Assembly (NCBI GenBank): GCA_020137815.1
Contig: CM035358.1
Coordinates: 1,796,536 to 1,860,535, forward strand
Reading direction: 5' to 3'
Source of the DNA: Hormiphora californensis
Lineage: Eukaryota; Ctenophora; Tentaculata; Cydippida; Pleurobrachiidae
DNA: 64,000 nt
Part shown: positions 63,264 to 64,000 of the stretch, piece after piece
Layout of the letters: each line of letters begins with the position of its first letter
Numbering within the stretch: the stretch's first letter is position 1
Notes under the pieces: generated by a model
Database searches by the model: none
What the model was told of the DNA's origin: nothing
Seen by the model: only the letters and a program-made list of their open reading frames with translations
Position numbers and translations under genes: made by a program

Positions 63264-64000
63264 TCAGTGAGGAAAGTCGAGGAATTCACTTCTGGATATT
63301 CGATACTATATTGATTTTGTGCATGGAGAGATGGCGTTGATTTATTGTGTGTTTCTCTTGGTTTGCTGCTTCTTGTTTTCTGTAAGAATATTTCAGTCCT
63401 GAGATTTCTGAGATTAGGTGTTGAGTTGAATAATTCACGCTGCTTCACACAGTTGGTTAACAGTATGAACACTGAACAGTGCAAGGACTGGGATGGTTAA
63501 GCGATATTCAGACTTTCAATAGCTTATTCTAATCCCTAGTTTTTTGAAAAATTGTTTTTATTTCTTTCTGATTATTGCTGACAGTATGAGAGTAGTTATG
63601 AAGTAGTAGTAGTTATAACTACATAATCACCTGATACCTATCCTGCTGTCAGTGCAGTATATGACAAAACAATTATTGTGTAATTGCTCGCCTCAATAGT
63701 ATAATACTACAACTCTTTGTTCAGTGTCCACTTGTGGCTCCATTGGTGTGTCACCGGATCAAAATGTGTTTTAACACGGTGTCCCTTAAGGAGGTGAAAC
63801 CTCGGCTAGAATAAGTTTTTTGGAGACCGGACCTAGGTTACGTATTTTTGACCGAGGAATCCGAAAAACATAAAATTAAAATCGAAAACGTAGCGGTTTT
63901 TGCGTAAAACGGCAAAAACTGTCATTTTTCAGCGATTTTCGACTTTTTACGCTTTCTAGAGATTTAAAAAGTATTTCCTTACAAGATATGATCTTGTGCT
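63264..64000. other. Region downstream of the second GPCR
   Basis: 3' UTR and flank. The last 200 bases are low-GC with runs such as AAACGGCAAAAACTGTC that look like the start of a repeat cut by the window edge. No gene is seen. Confidence 0.45.

Overview
This is animal (metazoan) nuclear DNA. Every protein-coding gene apart from the retroelement ORFs is split by GT-AG introns, with exons of 19 to 300 bases and consistent phases. A cilia gene pair, two rhodopsin-fold GPCRs, an SLC14-type transporter, a DD3-3 protein and a papain-family protease with ShKT modules point to an early-branching marine invertebrate. Cnidarian is my best guess and ctenophore is possible; the sequence alone does not settle it. 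No bacterial features (operons, Shine-Dalgarno sites, CRISPR) are present.

Layout. 56-1140 (-): 5' part of a secreted or membrane Ig-domain gene running off the left edge. 2768-10542 (+): C-terminal exons of an outer-dynein-arm docking-complex coiled-coil gene (ODAD1/CCDC63 type), whose last intron holds a two-ORF LINE with no visible breaks, on the opposite strand (5418-9748). 10856-17454 (+): a complete 16-exon axonemal dynein intermediate chain DNAI4 (WDR78). 18161-19894: a 1.7 kb terminal-inverted-repeat (TIR) element with an 8-bp target duplication and a tRNA-like unit. 20189-27193 (+): a 16-exon DD3-3-like type I membrane protein. 27739-31381 (-): an 8-exon GPCR. 31511-33251: a fresh 0.87 kb tandem duplication. 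36389-52119 (-): a 21-exon gene joining a urea-transporter (SLC14) channel to a long C-terminal ankyrin domain. Nested on the other strand of one of its introns (38985-41133) is a cathepsin L-like protease with two ShKT domains. 53300-54019 (-): a two-exon small secreted protein. 54239-56557: a piggyBac-like fold-back element between TTAA duplications. 57205-58254 and 58762-59418: LINE remnants. 60729-63263 (+): a second 7-exon GPCR.

The clearest biology is (1) the urea transporter-ankyrin fusion with a nested ShKT protease, and (2) two motile-cilium dynein genes lying head to tail. The introns are dominated by inverted-repeat DNA elements. Several sit against duplicated splice sites: two acceptors copied on either side of TIR elements, and two exon ends with their donors tandemly amplified. 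Gene models are hand-spliced from the sequence. Coordinates should be good to a few bases, but no transcript or database evidence was available.
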